Below are positions 1-13,314 of a stretch of DNA of 64,000 nucleotides, piece by piece. The DNA is taken from NCBI GenBank assembly GCA_030141605.1, contig JAQGDQ010000002.1, positions 2,154,501 through 2,218,500 of the forward strand. The letters run 5' to 3'. How positions within the stretch are numbered: position 1 is the first letter of the stretch; every line of letters starts with the position of its first letter. Origin of the DNA: Tubiluchus corallicola (Eukaryota > Priapulida > Priapulimorpha > Priapulimorphida > Tubiluchidae). Both the position numbers and the translations under genes were made by a program. The notes below the pieces were generated by a model. The model ran no database searches and had not been told where the DNA came from. It saw only the letters and a program-made list of their open reading frames with translations.

Positions 1-10
1 TGATAAAAAT

Positions 11-162
11 TTAATGGGCTCAGTCCACATTAAGAACAAGATATCAAATAAGTGCCTTCGTAGTTCGGATATATATACTAGTAAATTAATGGGCTCAGTC
101 CACATTAAGAACAAGATATCAAATAAGTGACTTCGTAGTTCGGACATATATGTACTAGTAAT
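11..162. repeat. Two-copy tandem repeat, 75-bp period
   Basis: A block beginning TTAATGGGCTCAGTCCACAT at 11 recurs at 86, and the two copies stay nearly identical through the CTTCGTAGTTCGGA block and a TATA-rich end. The two copies differ at a few positions. Only two copies lie in the window; the array could continue to the left of base 1. No coding potential was seen. Confidence 0.85.
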
Positions 163-2617
163 TACCAATTTTAAGTAAAGGAAACCGAACAAAGAAATCC
201 ATGGTAAATGTGCAGAAATGACTAGTGTTTTGTTTGCACTAAGCTCGTGTTACAGACACAATGTTTTCAAACTCGGAATTCAGAGGTAAAAATAAACAAA
301 CAAAGCAGACGTGATTTAAGACGAACTGATCTTATTTTCATGCCCGAGAATCAAGATATACAGAGTATCTGAAATAGATTTATTTGTGTTATAATTTGCA
401 GGACTACATATTGGGAAGCTGCACTTCTGAAACAGATGTGTTTATTTCAGTCAGATCTTAGTCCACTAACGTTCTTCCGTTACACTAAGTAAACTTTCTA
501 ATTCACTACCTACGCTTACTACCTACAAACGCTTCACGTCTGTTTAAAAAACACCAAGAAAGCAAAAACAGCAACTTCATGTCCTTTTAAAAATTAGCTA
601 GCTAAAAAATAACATTCTGTTTCAGAAATCAATGCAACGCGCTGTTTAATTTTTTTGTGGAACATGACTGGACTAAACTGTATTTATTGTAGAAAATGGC
701 AAAAGTTACATCTTCAAGTGAATCTATGCTCTGCAAGTCTATAATTATTCCATAAAACAACATTTTCATCAAACAATGGATACATTTCCATGTGCAACTA
801 GACTGCTCAGAAATTGTAGCAAAACATCAATTTACTGTAATTTAAGCTGACTTAGAAAGAAAATAAATATACAGAAATTAGGCTTTCGGTACTAAAAGAG
901 CTGTGTATTCAGGTATTATTGACCAAAGTGCACTGTTCACCTATTGAAATCGTTAATCTTGATAGACAGGTTGGGGAAATAAGCACTGGCACAGTGAAAT
1001 TTACGAACGAAAATTTGGCATTTTGTAACAAACACAGCGCTGTACGTTATAGCTAAGCATTAATTAGAAACTTTAAATTTTAATAATTTTGTGTCATCAT
1101 GACCACATTATTCCTTTTTTAATCACAAGCACGCTGTGATTTATTTAGAATCCAGTTTCCTTGTTCTTCAACAAAAAATAAAACATATAAGACCTTGGCC
1201 TATTCATGTGAACTTTGCATCAATGCTGACCCAAACTACACACGTAATTACCCAAAATTGTTTAAGCCATTTACATTATGTTTTTGTAAAACATTTATCT
1301 AGTTAGGGTTCGTTTAAAGAGGCCAAATGTGAAAGGCAATTTCGTGAATTAGAAATCACATTTTGCTACCTTCAATGAATTTATTTCTGTAAACCATTGT
1401 TTTGAACAAGGGTGTAATAATTATTAGCACTCATATTTGATGTACTCGTGAAATGTCATTAAACACTTGTGATTGTCTTGATCTTTTTTTGTGTAGTCTT
1501 CGGAAAAATCTGATGTTGCTTTCCTAATCTGTGGAATAGATCACCGCACTAATACATATATGCTAGGATACGAAAAAGGCAACCAAAATTGCGCCAAACT
1601 AAATGTGATATTGGGATTAGGAAGATACTGCTTCAGCAGCTAAACAGCTGATTTTTGCTGACTACAAAGACACTTCAAAAATGTTGAAAAGTCATGTCAA
1701 GATGTTGCAAAGTATCATTTTAAAAGCAGTTTAGTGCTGGTTTGGACTGTTTGCTTAGTATACAATCTCAAGTTGCCCTAGTTATCATAACCTGAAGATG
1801 TGTTTCTAAACAAATTAGCACAACTAGCTCTTATTTTTGGACTTTTTTCTGTAGTTCTTCAGGTTCCTTTGTACTTATATAAGCAAATTTAGACAAACTG
1901 CACCACAGGCAAGTTTTACATAATTAAATTATACTCGTTGGGTGTCACTACATTTTTTTAAAATTCACCAGTAGATCAATGGCGTTTTGCATTTTCACAA
2001 GACTATTATCACTTTCAAATTAAGAATGTATTTTACATGTGAGTGGATATATATATATATCATTAAGTTTCCACATAACAAGTTTTAGGAAAATTTTCGA
2101 GCATAAAATGTGAACTTTTTTTGCTAAATCAATTAATGCTGTGAACATTAAGTAGTAAACAGCTTAAGGCCGTTTTTGAAAGCAATATTTATCCGCAAAT
2201 TAATTTTAAAAACAAAGAAGCTGTTAAAACGTCACTTGTTATTGCTATCTTGTATTCCATACATAAAATCAAAACGTGAAGTTATTGTCACTAAATCAAC
2301 AAGAAATTTAACAAGTTTTTGCAGTAAGGATCCATATTTGTTGTATATGTTTCGTGTATAAATTTCAACATGGTGGTCCATAAAATTTTTAGATCTCACG
2401 CATTTAAACACTTCACAGCTTCCATGAATAACTGAAGTAGATTTAAAACAAAAACCAAAAAATTCCAGTGAATTATATGGTTTATATAAATATGATTTAT
2501 AAGAACAAAGTAAAGGGTAAAACTGTCAATTTGATAACAGCTATATACTTATATTAAGCAGCAAATGTACTTCTCAAAGGTATCTAACCTTGAAGCACAA
2601 TCAATCATAAAACTCAC
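163..2617. other. Non-coding; probably intron of the minus-strand gene at 2.6-3.4 kb
   Basis: The exon ending at 2618 has a clear GTGAGT donor, so this stretch should be the following intron and must run at least to the window edge unless a small exon was missed. I see A+T-rich sequence with a short (AT)n near 2048-2060. One weak minus-strand exon-like block (acceptor near 715, open for about 30 codons) lacks a pyrimidine tract and was not accepted. Confidence 0.5.
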
Positions 2618-3357
2618 CTTGCAAGTTTCGATCAAAGCCTCATCCATCAAATAATTATAATCCGACTTTAATGCTTCCCAGAATTCAGAGGGAGCGCAGC
2701 CCCCACGCATCAACTTTTCCAGGTTTTGTGGGGACAGATTCTTGCGTAGAATTGTGTCAAGTTCTTTGGGTGACAAATTTTTATTTGAAACGAGTCTGAC
2801 GAGTTCCTCAGGTGATACAGCAAATTGTTTTTCACCTGTAGACAACCTATTCATCCCACCTACATCAGTGAAATAAAAAAATGTGAGTTTAGAAAATAAA
2901 CAACAAAAGGCTGTACATAGAACACTAGAATTTAATTCCCCCAAACAGCACAAGATGGTTTTACTAATTGTGTATGTAAATAATAAATAACTAACAATTT
3001 AACACTAAATAGCATAATTAATTTTGTATTTATTAGTTGCAAATTCAGAGGAGTTTCAAGGCAAGTAACTATAAAAAAATTACGTTGATCTCACATATTG
3101 ATCTTATCATAAAAATTGCAGCAAACAGATTTTTTTATATTTTTACAAGCCGTCAAACAACAAAAAAGATTTTGGTTAGCGCTATTTCGGCACTATAATA
3201 ATAATAATAATAATAACTTAAAATATCATATAAACATAAAAATCAAGCAAACAAGTGAATGATAGTTAAAATGTTTACCAGATCTGGCAGACGAAGGTCG
3301 CTTATTAACAGCACCCAGAAGACTCTCGTCTAACGAAGAGTTATTAAAACTATCCAT
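2618..3357 (-). CDS. Unidentified protein, N-terminal 107 residues (5'-partial gene, two exons)
   Basis: I do not recognise this protein. Exon 1 is 3279-3357, starting MDSFNNSSLDES and ending with donor G|GTAAAC. Exon 2 is 2618-2859, after acceptor GATGTAG and ending AAG|GTGAGT. Exon 1 leaves one base (G), which joins GT of exon 2 to give glycine, so the frame is continuous and ends in phase 0. The first 40 residues are Ser/Asn-rich and probably disordered. The next part is polar and helix-prone, with two related segments (NLSPKELDTILRKNLSPQNL) and an aromatic block EFWEALKSDYNYLMDEALIE. There is no signal peptide or membrane segment. The remaining exons would lie left of base 1. The ATG at 3357 is the first in the exon and has no upstream in-frame extension that looks coding. 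It could be a cytoplasmic adaptor or coiled-coil protein, but that is a guess. Confidence 0.65.
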
Positions 3358-5542
3358 CGTTCTTTAACTCTTTCTCGTATTTGACGTTAACGCTTTTTTG
3401 ACATCTTTTTATTTACTACGTCTATAAAGAAATGAAAAACTTACATTTCGTACAATGTACTTTTCACACAAATCAGTCAATGTGTACGCGAGATTTATAT
3501 GTGGTTATAGTTGTTCACGTCGTTATAAGACATAAACAATCGGTTATACATTAGATCATTCCTAGTGTCATGCAAAAAATGTGAAACAAAAGCAACGAAG
3601 CACAAATAAAAACAATGCAGATAAAAACGCATTTGTTCAACTTAAATTGTAACTAATACAAGGGACATTCTTTATATATTAATGTTCAGAAAGCAGCCAA
3701 TGGCAATCGTAAACGAGAACAATCTTCATTAATACTAGTGAAAAAACAACAAAAAAGTATCAAAGAAAATTACGCGTTCTAGTGGCATTGGCGTTAATTG
3801 CATTTATGACGATAAATAACAAATGGCAAATATAATTATTTATGGAAACATTTTCCAAAAAACCTTCTATTTCAGATCGAGTTACTATTGGCGACAATAA
3901 TAACAGCACTAGTTTTTTATGCATCGTCAACATTTGCTGCAAATGAAAGACCTCAGGACGTAAATATTCACAAAGGCTAGAAAACTAGTGTTATTGTCAA
4001 TTTGTTATATTGTGACATGAATGCAAAAGTTTGAGCGAGGTTCTGCCTCTGCAACACCTCCTTTGACACATGAATATAACCAACTCCTTATTTTTAATTT
4101 TAACGATTAAAAATATAAACAGATTACGAATGTCTGCAACCTAGTGAAATTAATCTCTAACTCTTTGCGACTCACAACCTTTCAACTGTACTCCTAATCA
4201 GCCTTACTAATTACGAGCATCATTAGTTGCATCTAGATTCCATTCCTTGCATATGCAAATGTGTTTAGTCACTGAAAGTGTCACTCACTGCACTATGGCA
4301 ACAATAACGCAACCTGTATAATAGTGCACCAAAGTAATTACTATCGTGGCGAGTCAGTGAATCGTAATTAATGACAGTGGCCTGGCTGATTGGTTAATTG
4401 CACAACAATCTGCGCAGTAAAATGATGGTGGTGTGATGTCAGTGGACACCTAGTGTAGTTTAGATGAAACCCTGCCTAATGAGCTATCGCAGTGGAGCAG
4501 ACGAGTATGAATTGCAGCTTCGGCTATTCCAACTATACTAACAATGAAAAACTAAATGTCACAAACATTATAACTTTGAAACACAGCACAGATGATGTTT
4601 TGGCTGCAAATTTATTTGTATTGTATATTTACAATAATATAACTTCTATTAGAAGCTATGGCCTATGCGGCTATGGCTGAAAGTTGTGCAATGTTGAAAC
4701 AAAACAGTAGTGTGATTGAAGTTTAGATGGCGGAAAACGTGCCGTTTAACAATCGAGAACCTTGTCTATACGCCTGCTCCATTAATTTTCTCTTAGCTAA
4801 GCTGTTTCACTATAACATCGCATTCAACATAATTTCCGAATTTTAGCCGAATTTACTTTAAAGTTATTTTAACACATTCCCAACAACCAACATAACCTCT
4901 TAAACACTTGCACACACTGTACCCTAAATTCCCAAGTAAATTACATGACAGCCCGACAAGAGAAGTGAAGGTTGGCGAGTTTTTTAAAGATGATAAACGG
5001 GTTTATTTGCTAGAACCGAGATTAGATGATAACGTGCATATTACGAACAACATGTAAGCTTATAGAATAAAATTAATTAACAATAATCATGAGAAATGTG
5101 CGTTGATTTGAGAAGTTACACTAAAAACTTTCGTAGATCAAGACATGAATGCGAGTCGTTTATTTCGCATATTAATAACATGCCTCAGCTAATGAATCAC
5201 TTCCTTTTACAGGTCCGTCTTGAAGTAAAAACTATAGGCATGAAACAGACAGACTCACCGTAACTCCACGTACGAATGCGTGTCAATAATGAGCAAAAAT
5301 AGTCGCTTGATACATCCTGAGTTAAAAAATGAACGCAGAAACCTAGTGTACAATACACAATTACTAACCTAAAAACTGTTTATTATAGATCCATAAACTC
5401 AGTGGTCGCTCACGGTATAATTTGTAGACCTGATATATTCACGGTTTTATTGATCATAGTGTTCACGCAAAGAAGCAATGCGCACGTAATACACTGAAAG
5501 TGAAAGGTACCCAAGTTACTCAATTATAAAACCCGGTATAAA

Positions 5543-5571
5543 AAGGTCAAGCTGAATGACAACTTGACCTT
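5543..5571. promoter_or_regulatory. Inverted pair of nuclear-receptor-type half-sites next to a TATA-like box
   Basis: AAGGTCAAG at 5543-5551 is matched by its exact reverse complement CTTGACCTT at 5563-5571, separated by 11 bp. AGGTCA is the classical nuclear-receptor half-site, and AAGGTCA is the ERR/SF-1 type. A TATAAAAAG sequence lies immediately upstream at about 5537. With no gene nearby, this may be chance or part of a distal enhancer. Confidence 0.25.
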
Positions 5572-8500
5572 GTAAAATATCTAACTCCACTATACAATAT
5601 TTTACATTCACCGCGATCTGTTACTACTAAATAAACTGCAAGGCAAGAGGCGTTCGCTTATTTGAGCCAGGTAACACTATTTACGGTGGTTATGGTTTAT
5701 GATCAGAGAGCGCACCTGGATGACTCACCTAGCTACTATACAGGTAACACAGAGATCGAACACTCTTGGACGCAGCAGGAAGCATGATGAAGTGAAGATA
5801 TATGACCTGTCGCATTAAACAGCCGAAGAATTTCTTTTGACTTGAGCAGTATTAAAAAGACTTAATCTAGCAGCATAACTGCTCATGGGTTAACTTTTAA
5901 AGCAACTTACATGCAGAGAAGTTACATTGCAAATAAAGTCACTAAGGAGCCAATGCTTATTGTAAGTAGCACAACATTTAAACTGTTTAAAGCCATAAAC
6001 TAACAAGTCAACAACTTTAACACTTGTCAATATCAGCAAGTGACAGTAATATCATAGACTGAGATGAAGACTACATATAGCAAGACAAGCGACAAAAATA
6101 AGAAAATCTTTTTTCTTAATATTTTGATAGCAACTTGCTTGTATTCTTTTCGCTAAACACTAAGTCTTATCAACTAACTGAAAAGCTTTATCGATGAACA
6201 TATTGTACAAAGTTACAACAACAGTAGTTAGCTGAATAACAGGATGGTCACGCGACCGGAGAAAACGATCAGAACGTAGACAAAATAATTACGACAATGA
6301 ATGAGAAGAAAATAATAAAAGGAAGTGCATTAATGTAACAGTGCACGGCCTGATAACTTAAAGGACAAGAAAAAGAGTACATGAAGTAGGTTTCAGAAAA
6401 AATTCCCTAAAAAATTATATTACTTTATATCAATTTTATGCGTATTTTGTACTCGCGTTGAAAGGATTTTTTGTTTGTTTTCATTTTGAATCTCCTGCAA
6501 TACTGTTCCGACGGCGTCATTACATGACGACATATATGCACAACGTAAATCAGAAGAAGAAAAGGAAATATTAAACAATGACCAAAAAAACTTTCCACGC
6601 AAAGTTATATTACTTAGCATATCACGTTACCTGCTTGAAAGACTTATGTAACTAGAAAGGAAGGTTATTAATTATTTAAAACGTTTTCATCAACTGGTAA
6701 AATGTCGTTGATTCACCTCCAGGGTGCACCGCTCACTAACCAAAAAACGTATTTTTAATCTTATTGACAACAAACAGTAATTAAAAATTTTACCAAAGTA
6801 GTTAGTGACGTGTGTGCTACGAATGCTCTGATTATTTTTTCAAACTTTGCTCAGTGTTATCTAAACTTGTTTCAAATGACTTATCGTCAAAATGTCTGCG
6901 TATAACAGTCATCGCGGGGGTTTAAATTCACACGCTTTATACAGCGTTACTGCCGAAGCAAGCCTTTTATGCAAAAAAAAGCAGTATGTAAATCGTATAA
7001 AATTCAAGGCGAATATTTTTAAGCTTTACGTAAGTGAAGGGCTTTCTTGTGCTTTAAGTCAAGAAAAACACCTTGATAGTTTTCATGCATTGAAAAACCA
7101 GCTACACAATAAATGGGACAATTTGCCCAAAATGTTCTGGTGACACGCGAATTTTCTTATTATAAATACCAAGGAATACAGAAACTTTATCAGAGGTCGT
7201 TAGTCGCAATAATGCGCTATAAACAGTAGAAACACAGCAACCCAGATCTCTATCTATACGTTTCAACATTACAGGGTAATCCAAAAATTGCGCTAGTATT
7301 ACTTGTCAAGAATTGACACATCCCGCACAGTGGTGTTGCCTCATTAACAGCTTATATATAGATAATAGTTAGTGCTTCTGTTGACTTCCTTGGTAATTAG
7401 CTGTCAATAATAACGCCATGTACGAAACACTAGAAAAAAAACAAAGATCAAAACACGGGTGAAAGCAATTCTGACTTTAATACAACCACATGTTCGTCAC
7501 ACTTACCCAAAATATGCAAGCGATATGGTACTGTATTGCAATTATTATGGATCAGACTTCACAGCAATACATACATCCAATGAAGACTTGAGTACAAAGC
7601 AGAGCCTAAGGACACAATACGTCTCAAATTTAGCATGTTTTATCTGTTTCATCTGCATCAGTCACTTAAACCATTTGAATGAGTGTTTCTCTGTAGGATG
7701 ACCACTAATGATAATCCTTGTGAACGCACTCTCAAGCTAATACAGACCAGAAACAATTTATTAGCAAACAATTAAATTTGAGGTATTAAATTACATTCTT
7801 TAGTTTACAAAAAGCTGATCTCAAGCTAGAGTTTAAGCTCTAGTTGCTTACTACTTAAGATAAATAGGCTGTAAAGAGAACCAAATGCTCTGTCACTTAG
7901 TGCAGACTAACATCTTGCTGGATTTTTGAAATCCATCAATATTTAGAGCTCTACAATAGGTACATTCACTAATCACACGGTCACAAAAGCCCTGAAGTAA
8001 TAAATTACATCTGCGCAGGTGATCTACTGCACTTATGGTCACTATACTAGTCGAAGTGTAGCAACTTGGCAAGCTGCTGTTGCTGACCGATTATACCTAG
8101 TGTTACTGACCACCGGTCATTCACGTCAACGAAGTCTGTGCCTTTGCTCTTGAACAGTCGTCCCATTCGTAATCAGATTTTTGTAAGCAATAGCAGTTAA
8201 TTTTGCTGTTCAGCACGTAACTAATAGATTCTGAAAATTGTCCCTTCCAGTAATAGAACCAGCATCGTTACTAGGCAACTATGTAAATTTCCAAGCTTAA
8301 ACTTGAAATCGCGATTATAAATCTTTCGACCCAAAAATCGCCAAAATAAGAGAACTTCGATTATAGATATATATATATATATAGTCTATCTAATCTATGA
8401 TGCATATTGTACTCGAACAGCATTGCAACTGACGGTAAATTAAGACAATATTGTACTGAAAAAATAACCAAACCGCTAACCCAATTGCGAGCGCAATATT

Positions 8501-10322
8501 CTTCACCACTTCTTCAAAATTATAGGTTTGTGTCGTGTGGGCACTATTGCAGTGCACTGCGCATTGCTTAGTTGGTGGTCATTTGCGCTAAAACAAATAA
8601 ATTACGTTGTTGGCTTATAAATACACGTGAATAAATACCAGGACATGTAGGACTGGCGGTTATAAGGTCACGCAGTTCTTTATTTTGTATACGTGGCCAA
8701 ACTAAATGGACTTGAATGGGAAGTCGCGTACGCAGATAAAATATTTGAAAAAATCATTTTTTAACGAACGATAGTTTTCTGAACGCCCAGTTTATTTCAA
8801 AGTGCTTAACAGAATCATAGGACTGCAGTTTGCGCTAACTGAAGCCACGCGACCAGAGACCTGCACAACAGACTCAGGTTTCTGATTAATTAAATGATGT
8901 TTGAAATTGACAGGCCAGCAGCTAGGAACATGCAGTTGACTGTGACGAACATTGCAAAATGAGGGCTTGAAACTAAATTGACTACGGTGGTCGCCAAATG
9001 CTTAGACGCCAAATTAGGCAAATAAGAAAACTATATTTAAAAAAAATATTTAAACTAAAATATTAAATTTGATGATTTCAAATCAAGAACTGCAAGACCA
9101 CTTATGCAATATGATTGTAGCTATTCATTGCAGTTTTAGTGAAGATCAGAATTATTTTGAATAACGGGCTTATTTTTACTGCGCAGGCCTACTATGAAGT
9201 TTTAAAGTTTGCTTTTTGCACGACTTTCGTGATTATGACGACCGCTTTTGTCAGCCAAACTACATTAGAAGCGTTTTACTTGATTACGCTGCGCCAGGCC
9301 TCGTCCCAAATGAACGCCATAAATATGAGTGCATCGTAATAATTACATAACCGATCCATTAGCGAGAATGCTAGATAGTTTATCAACCAGGTTTAGGAGG
9401 AGAAAGAGTTAATCGCATAGGTGCAGACTGCACAGGTAACACCTTATATGACGAAGCAGGTGCAATAAACACTAATCAACTAATCAATACTAGGTAAGCG
9501 AAAGTCCAGAAAGCCAGAATATGTCTCTGATTATGGTACAGAATGGAAAAAGCTATCACATTGATACTGTAGATTGCACTCTTAGCTTGAAAGGTTTAGG
9601 AACAGATGCGAAATTTTAGACTTTAGAGCCAAAGGTCACTAGATCTAGGATTTCCGTCAAATAGACTTTCCCCACCTATCACGCATTTTGATATGCATAG
9701 CTTTTGTTGCTTCTGGAGCAACAAGAACAAAATGCGATATGTATTGATAGTGTTAGATCCCACTTCACAGGAAATTTGTCCAAACTGGAACAATAAAGAA
9801 AATTTGTGCAAACAAGTATAAAGCCTGTAAAACTATATACACATGTATATAGTTGGTGCTAGTGAGTTATCGTAACGACCATACACCATCCTGCAGTTTG
9901 GCTTCAACTGAAAAACAGCAACATTAATAAGAGATATACTCAACGAATCATTAACTTTATAGAAAAATAGTGATTCGTTAAACATTAAACAGATGTTAAG
10001 TTAATTAATTAGGAACTTGGTAATTTAATTAATTATATTGACTCGAAGTGTCAGTCCTGCTTAATTAGAACACTTTTCTAATCATCAGATGTTAATGAAC
10101 TCACGAGAACATAGGAGGCTGGATAGCTGGTGGTACCATTCCAATTCAGTTTTCAGATTTTAATCCATATAAGTGCCATCAAATTGTGAATACAAAGAAG
10201 CATGCGAATCAATTTTGAATCGAAGACACGAATTGTCTAGTAGAATGGACGTCCAGAGAGGAGCATGCATCTCCCGATTGCAGTAATGGAACCATACCGC
10301 AAATAATGAAGCACTTCGGCAC

Positions 10323-10372
10323 AAAACATGAGATTTAAAGATGAGTCAAAACATGAGATTTAAAGAAGAGTC
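10323..10372. repeat. Two-copy tandem repeat, 25-bp period
   Basis: The unit starting AAAACATGAGATTTAAAGA occurs at 10323-10347 and again at 10348-10372 with one substitution (GATGAG versus GAAGAG). It looks like a simple replication-slippage duplication. Confidence 0.8.
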
Positions 10373-13191
10373 AAGGTACATTCGTGCACACCACTACAGA
10401 CACATTGGGAGATACCATCTCTGTACGCAGCTCGAGAACAGTATATAATCTGTAGTCGTATAGAATTTATTGATCAGTACTTAATTTACATCAAAGAAAC
10501 GGAAAATAATGACAAAAAACCTGTCACTACATGTTAAGCCTAATAAAATCCTACAATTGGCATGAAAAGATATAAACCACTTGTTTAAAAAAACTATTAT
10601 CAATAAACAACTTGAAACCCACCAAAAATAGTTAACTAAATTTACCCAGGTCGCTAGAACAGCTGAACCAGAGCTTTTTATAAAATTAAATTACTACTGG
10701 TCTAAAGAATTTATAGAGGTGATTACTTGCAGAGCAAGTTAATGTAATTAGTAATATACTCCCGCATGGCCACATCTCATGTTTTTAGGTCTACGACTGG
10801 ATTCTGACGTGTACTGAAATAACGCCTATGTATACAATCCTAAGCTTTGCGCTTTGAACATAAATAGACACATATTAACAGCTCAAGGAAATAAGGTTTC
10901 TTTTCTATATATAATTAAATTTTTTAACATGTAACGTAAAATCGTTCTGAAATTCAGGCGAAAATCAAAAATGAGTTCTTTTCGTTAAGCAGAGTTCGGG
11001 GATTTCATTAGCAGATTTCATTTTTTTATTTAATGCGCGAATACATGTGCAGCAACAATGCAGAAAGCCTGAAAAGGTTTCTGATTCTGAGTGCATCGAA
11101 ACTTAACGATTGGCGCAAGCACGCACGCCGACGATCAAAGCAAGTTCAAGATAGACATTTTTCTTAACAACCCACCCACCAAAGACTAATACTATTACAA
11201 TAATAGGTTTACACAGGCGCGATTAAGCAAATGTAAGCATATTCATTAGGGTGCAGACCCCCTAGTTATCTGTTTGCAAATGGTTTTAACTACTTTAATG
11301 AGCACGAAATAGAAAAAGCCGGCCAAGTGAGTAACACATAAAACAATGACTGCTTTTAGTACCAAAACGTGATGAAAACAAAGGATCTTCCTTATCCAGT
11401 GTTGTTCTACCACGTGCTTGTTTTTAGCAGAGCTAGATAGATGCCACCAGGTACACACCTCTAGTCCCATTGATTCATATATAAAGCCGCTGTCTTGGCA
11501 CATGTCAAAAGATTTACACAAATAAATCCCAGTTGAAGCACACTTGTTAACTAATTAAATTAAATTAAGCCAGAGAACTCGAATTCCGTTGTAACCAACG
11601 AAGAAAGTTCCAGAACTTCCTCCTTCTTAAAACATCTTTACAAACAGAACGTTTTTTGCATACTTGCCACTAAATGGCCAATGAGCACTATAAGGTTCAG
11701 AAACGATCAACCTCTATGCTGGTTCAAAACAGGACGGTCATGTACTTTCAACAATTGCTAAACGGTCTTAACAAATCGCAGTTCCAATTTTTATAAAATT
11801 TCAATGGACTTTTAATAAGCCTATTGATGTGCTACTGAAAACTGATTACACTTCAAAGAATAATTTTTTTGTTCATAGCTTCTTTACATGTAATGAGTTT
11901 GTACACTGAATTGTTTTGATTCTCCATATTGTAAACACGACAATCGTGTCCTAAATCCGAAGAAAATAAACAAAGAACCAAAATACTTAACAGAACATAA
12001 CTGTATTAGGAAAACTATCGAGTACAGTTTTATATCGAGTATCCTTATCCTGAATAGGATATACGTGTATGTACTTAGATAAACAAGCTGCCTGCAGAAC
12101 AAAACTTGACATACTTCCCCAGCCTTGATATTTCCAATGAACAAGCAACTATTTTCAGTAGTACATATATGAATGCAATGAACAGAACGGCTTACAGAAT
12201 CCAAAGATATGATATTTTAAGTCTAGACATGCACATTTTGTTTGAGAAATCGTCAAATGACTATAACAAGTTAATCGTGATCAAGTATGACGATCTGGTC
12301 TATGTAAGATACCGCAATTCAGAATAGAATATGGCCCTGAAATGTCACGAATACGCTTTTTTCTAATAGACTAAGAGTGCTTCTAATGAGTACATCGTAG
12401 CTCTTTTAAAAAGTATCTAAGCATGGTGCTATGAGTTCTGATGAAGCAAGTGTATAAGCACAACCTTGAATAAAACTAGTCTAGCCACCGCAGCAAACAA
12501 TAAATACTGAACTATAGGCAGAAGTAACGCTTTTAAAAATAACAACAGCCCTTGAGTCAACAAGAAACCAAATTTTAACATCTTCATTACATTAATTATC
12601 ATGAACTACATGCCTATAAAGAAGAAAACTTTAAACTTGAATGACAATGCATTTAAAATAGCTACCAAAAGTTTAAAGTTGAACATAGCAATTTCATTGA
12701 AATGGAGCTACAGTGTAGTTAAGTCAGTAAAGACTAAGAAAACTAAACGTGTAAACTTGCTAAGTAAGCAACAAAAGTTTGTTCAATTTCAAGCAAATGT
12801 CGACAAACAGTAACAGAGAGCAAAACGTATTTCACTTTGTATGCAAGCTAATTTTAGTGCAAACTTGGAAAGGTACAATGCTTCGAAAAGATGACATTGA
12901 TTCGTCTTTTTGGCAACCTGACAGTTGCCACAATGACTTAGAGTAGAGTTGCAAGCATTAAACAAAGCAGTTCTGAATTCGCAGCACAAGGAATTTGCAA
13001 AAATAACATGCTACTTTAAACTCGCTAGTTTCAGTTCTTAGCCGGAGACCTTCAAAAAAACGTGAAATGTTTCATGTGAATTTTTATAGCTGGTATGTTT
13101 TGGAGATGGCAACTTATTTATAAATACAGTAACTTGCTTAATCAACAAATGCTTCGAGTAGTTTAAACACGTACAGGATGGATGCTTATAC

Positions 13192-13194
<3 letters not shown>

Positions 13195-13250
<56 letters not shown>

Positions 13251-13314
13251 TTATATATGTATGTATTTTCATACATATATAAATCATAAATTTTGTAGAA
13301 TATATTCTACAAAA
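13195..13314. repeat. (TA)n followed by two perfect hairpins
   Basis: An uninterrupted (TA)n of about 53 bp (13195-13247) runs into an 18-bp perfect inverted repeat (arms 13246-13263 and 13270-13287, six-base loop). A 24-bp perfect palindrome centred on GAATATATTC follows (13291-13314). Such cruciform-prone AT-rich DNA is a typical site of instability or a relic of a miniature transposon end. No flanking duplication was identified. Confidence 0.8.

Larger units (their letters stand above)
3358..13190. other. Long intergenic stretch, no gene supported
   Basis: About 10 kb without an exon I can support on either strand. Open frames are short (under 110 codons), isolated, lack recognisable domains and are not flanked by matched splice sites. 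It contains an (AT)n run near 8367-8383, a 25-bp tandem duplication at 10323 and an inverted AGGTCA pair at 5543. An ATTGG (inverted CCAAT) box near 4391 could belong to a distal promoter of the minus-strand gene at 3.3 kb, but nothing fixes its use. Confidence 0.5.

Noticed and set aside
715-840. Minus-strand exon-like block with CTTGCAG acceptor and about 30 codons
   Set aside because: No pyrimidine tract and no homology; could not be tied to the gene at 2.6 kb.
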